From: Salinispora fenicalii
Lineage (GTDB): Bacteria; Actinomycetota; Actinomycetes; Mycobacteriales; Micromonosporaceae
Assembly (NCBI RefSeq): GCF_000514815.1
Contig: NZ_KI911471.1
Location: 497,062 to 561,061, forward strand
Direction of reading: 5' to 3'
Length of the DNA: 64,000 bases
Position numbers and translations under genes: made by a program. Positions 63,401 to 64,000 of the stretch are shown here, one piece after another (the first letter of the stretch is position 1; each line of letters opens with the position of its first letter). The notes under the pieces were generated by a model, which was given only the letters and a program-made list of their open reading frames with translations, was not told where the DNA came from and did no database searches.

Positions 63401-64000
63401 TTCGGTGTTGAAGCTCAGGTTCTGCCCGAAGCCGGCCCAGCTGGTGGTGGTGTCGATGGCCACGGAGAGGGCCTGGTTGTCGGCCGGGGTGCCGTCCCGG
63501 GCGGCGTCCACGTAGCTCAGCTGCGGGATGCGAGAGTCGTCCCCGCTGAAGGTGATGATGCCGGGCTGACCACCGGGCGGGTTGAGCTGCGGCTGCGGGG
63601 CCTCGAAGTCGGCGACCGTCGCCACGTTGGTGAAGAGCTCCACCTGGTCGAAGTGCAGTTCGCCGGCGCCCTGCGGCAGGTTTACCGCGAAGCCCCACAT
63701 CTGGTCGAGCTGCAGCTCCTTGTCCTTGGGGCCGTCCGCTGGCTGGTAGCTGGTGCGCCAGACGAAGTCGGGGAAGATCGTCCGGATCTGCTTCCAGCCG
63801 GTGGAGTCGTCGATGAAGAACGACTCCCACAGCTCGGAGGCCTCACCGTGCTCGCCGCCGTCCTTGATCTCGAACTGGACCTGCCGGCCGCTGCCGTCCC
63901 CCTTCACCCAGAACGAGAAGCCGTCGTACGCCCGCCAGTCCTGGTGGCCGTCCGGCGCGATGAAGTTGTGGGTGAACCCACCCCAGCCGTTGATGTCGTA
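60500..64000 (-). CDS. Large multidomain GH3 beta-glycosidase, N-terminus beyond the window
   Basis: An open frame from the right edge encodes 1166 residues without a stop. In order: two related jelly-roll carbohydrate-binding-like domains (to about 63060) sharing GFSFWVKG/GFRFWYFS, VEIKDGG and LDQMWG(F/Y)A. A Calx-beta-like domain follows (about 62700-63060, GTATAGEDYEPVEGEFVFPA). The GH3 catalytic barrel has LLYGVDAVHGHSNVQGTTIF, SVKHYAGDGGTEYRPGNGG and FLISDYAAIDQIP, where the Asp at 61820-61822 is the nucleophile. The GH3 C-terminal domain ends in YPYGWGLR, and an all-helical tail of about 130 residues follows. It should be secreted and release glucose or xylose from beta-glycans. Confidence 0.88.
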   Translation of the reverse strand, partial: YDINGWGGFTHNFIAPDGHQDWRAYDGFSFWVKGDGSGRQVQFEIKDGGEHGEASELWESFFIDDSTGWKQIRTIFPDFVWRTSYQPADGPKDKELQLDQMWGFAVNLPQGAGELHFDQVELFTNVATVADFEAPQPQLNPPGGQPGIITFSGDDSRIPQLSYVDAARDGTPADNQALSVAIDTTTSWAGFGQNLSFNTEPQDWSSFGGFRFWYFSPLTVPPAAPGAGRRIDVEIKDGGVDADHSELWNTSFTEDWVGWRLVELPFSQFKYRTDYQPIGGINQELDLDQMWGYAMQPRSGYADTFRIDDVEVYGVPQVGPTVRVAADPAVSLLDEGESTTVTIQLTNTDDAPLEDEVTLRYATGAGTATAGEDYEPVEGEFVFPAGTASGTTRQITVQTRADEQAEVAETIPLVLSGNGIGVPENPPNIVLNAHGLPYLDASRPVAERVADLLGRMSVEEKVGQMTQAERNALDSPNDLATWRLGSLLSGGGSTPTPNTPESWADMVDGYQTYTLQTRLQIPLLYGVDAVHGHSNVQGTTIFPHNIGLGAARDPELVERVGHVTAEETRATGPQWSFAPCACVARDDRWGRTYEAYGEDPALVIANETVIDGLQGRALADRKDADRVLASVKHYAGDGGTEYRPGNGGYPIDQGVVVMSREEFDRVHVEPYIPAVRKHNAGTIMPSYSSVDFTEDGVGNPVKMHAHKELLTDVLKQEIGFDGFLISDYAAIDQIPGDYDSDVRISINAGLDMIMVPNEYQRFEETLLGEIEAGNIPMSRIDDAVSRILTQKFHLGLFEQPFTDRTNLADVGSPENRAVAREAAAKSQVLLRNTDQVLPLADTGKLYVAGSIADDIGAQAGGWTITWQGGNGDITPGTSILDGIQQVAPDAEVTFSADASAPLDGHDRAVVVVGEQPYAEGMGDVGNNGFTMTLSAAERDTVNTVCSAVDDCVVLVVSGRPLVLDDALAPADAVVASWLPGTEGAGVADVLFGEQPFTGQLPVSWPRSLDQEPINVGDASYDPLYPYGWGLRTDATQHRLHELRAELAAIEQDGWTRAAVKVLDRSLRNDSSWHDDGSVRDERRVVTELTAVSTLLAFSSRDNAAQHKLLVSTLRDVTQAAIVREGVTAPSAARTSTLTADAEHALLTGKPTTATWKLAAAWRIAAG

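Overview
The window is high-GC actinobacterial DNA, with GTG starts, strong GGAGG-type ribosome binding sites, ATGA-coupled operons, a SARP regulator and an XRE/DUF397 pair. The gene families fit a Micromonosporaceae genome such as Salinispora or Micromonospora. That placement is inference from family content and codon usage, not a search. No tRNA, rRNA, CRISPR array or transposase was seen.

Layout. (1) 1-1.0 kb: the tail of a secreted beta-helix-type protein and a membrane-anchored helix-hairpin-helix protein. (2) 1.2-12.3 kb, cluster A: a compact aromatic type II polyketide locus. It holds an FAD monooxygenase, two TcmI-like cyclases, a SARP regulator, a complete dedicated acyl-CoA carboxylase (fused carboxyltransferase, BCCP, biotin carboxylase), an ACP fused to an aromatase/cyclase, a CurC-like cupin, KS-alpha, KS-beta and an ABM monooxygenase. 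The parts list matches spore-pigment (whiE-like) pathways. A strong hairpin closes it. (3) 12.3-13.35 kb: a decayed segment with a START-domain remnant, one copy of a dispersed repeat and an 8-bp tandem repeat. (4) 13.35-36.4 kb, cluster B: the most interesting part. It holds two ACPs, a 4'-phosphopantetheinyl transferase, one complete KS, one KS with an altered catalytic residue, a half-size KS-like protein, three adenylate-forming ligases, a 4-hydroxymandelate synthase, a PhyH dioxygenase, a DUF3050 heme-oxygenase-like protein, E1-alpha/E1-beta thiamine enzymes without E2, an ATP-grasp-like ligase, two SGNH hydrolases, an MFS exporter, a P450, an esterase, a hydroxymandelate oxidase and an aminotransferase. 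HmaS, Hmo and HpgT together are the route to 4-hydroxyphenylglycine, yet no NRPS module, ketoreductase or dehydratase is present in the window.

(5) 36.4-52.3 kb: mostly housekeeping genes. These are two paralogous D,D-carboxypeptidases, HtpG, pyridoxal kinase, nicotinate phosphoribosyltransferase, an FkbM methyltransferase, a Sua5/YciO protein, a GAP-family membrane protein, an alpha/beta hydrolase, glycerol kinase and a DUF817 membrane protein. The second copy of the dispersed repeat lies at 45.6 kb. (6) 52.4-56.0 kb: a tandem duplication of a peptide-type ABC solute-binding lipoprotein, each copy with its own promoter segment and terminator. (7) 56.5-60.4 kb: an MBL-fold hydrolase, a fragment of a GH3 C-terminus, two divergent Nudix genes, a three-gene small-protein operon, and an XRE-DUF5753/DUF397 pair. 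(8) 60.5-64 kb: a large multidomain GH3 glycosidase whose N-terminus lies beyond the window.

Working model (inference). Cluster A is probably a SARP-controlled aromatic pigment pathway with its own malonyl-CoA supply. Cluster B probably makes a short, largely unreduced acyl chain on stand-alone ACPs and joins it, by free-standing ligases rather than an NRPS, to 4-hydroxyphenylglycine or an aroyl unit made from the same precursors. Iron enzymes and a P450 would then tailor the product, and the MFS protein would export it.
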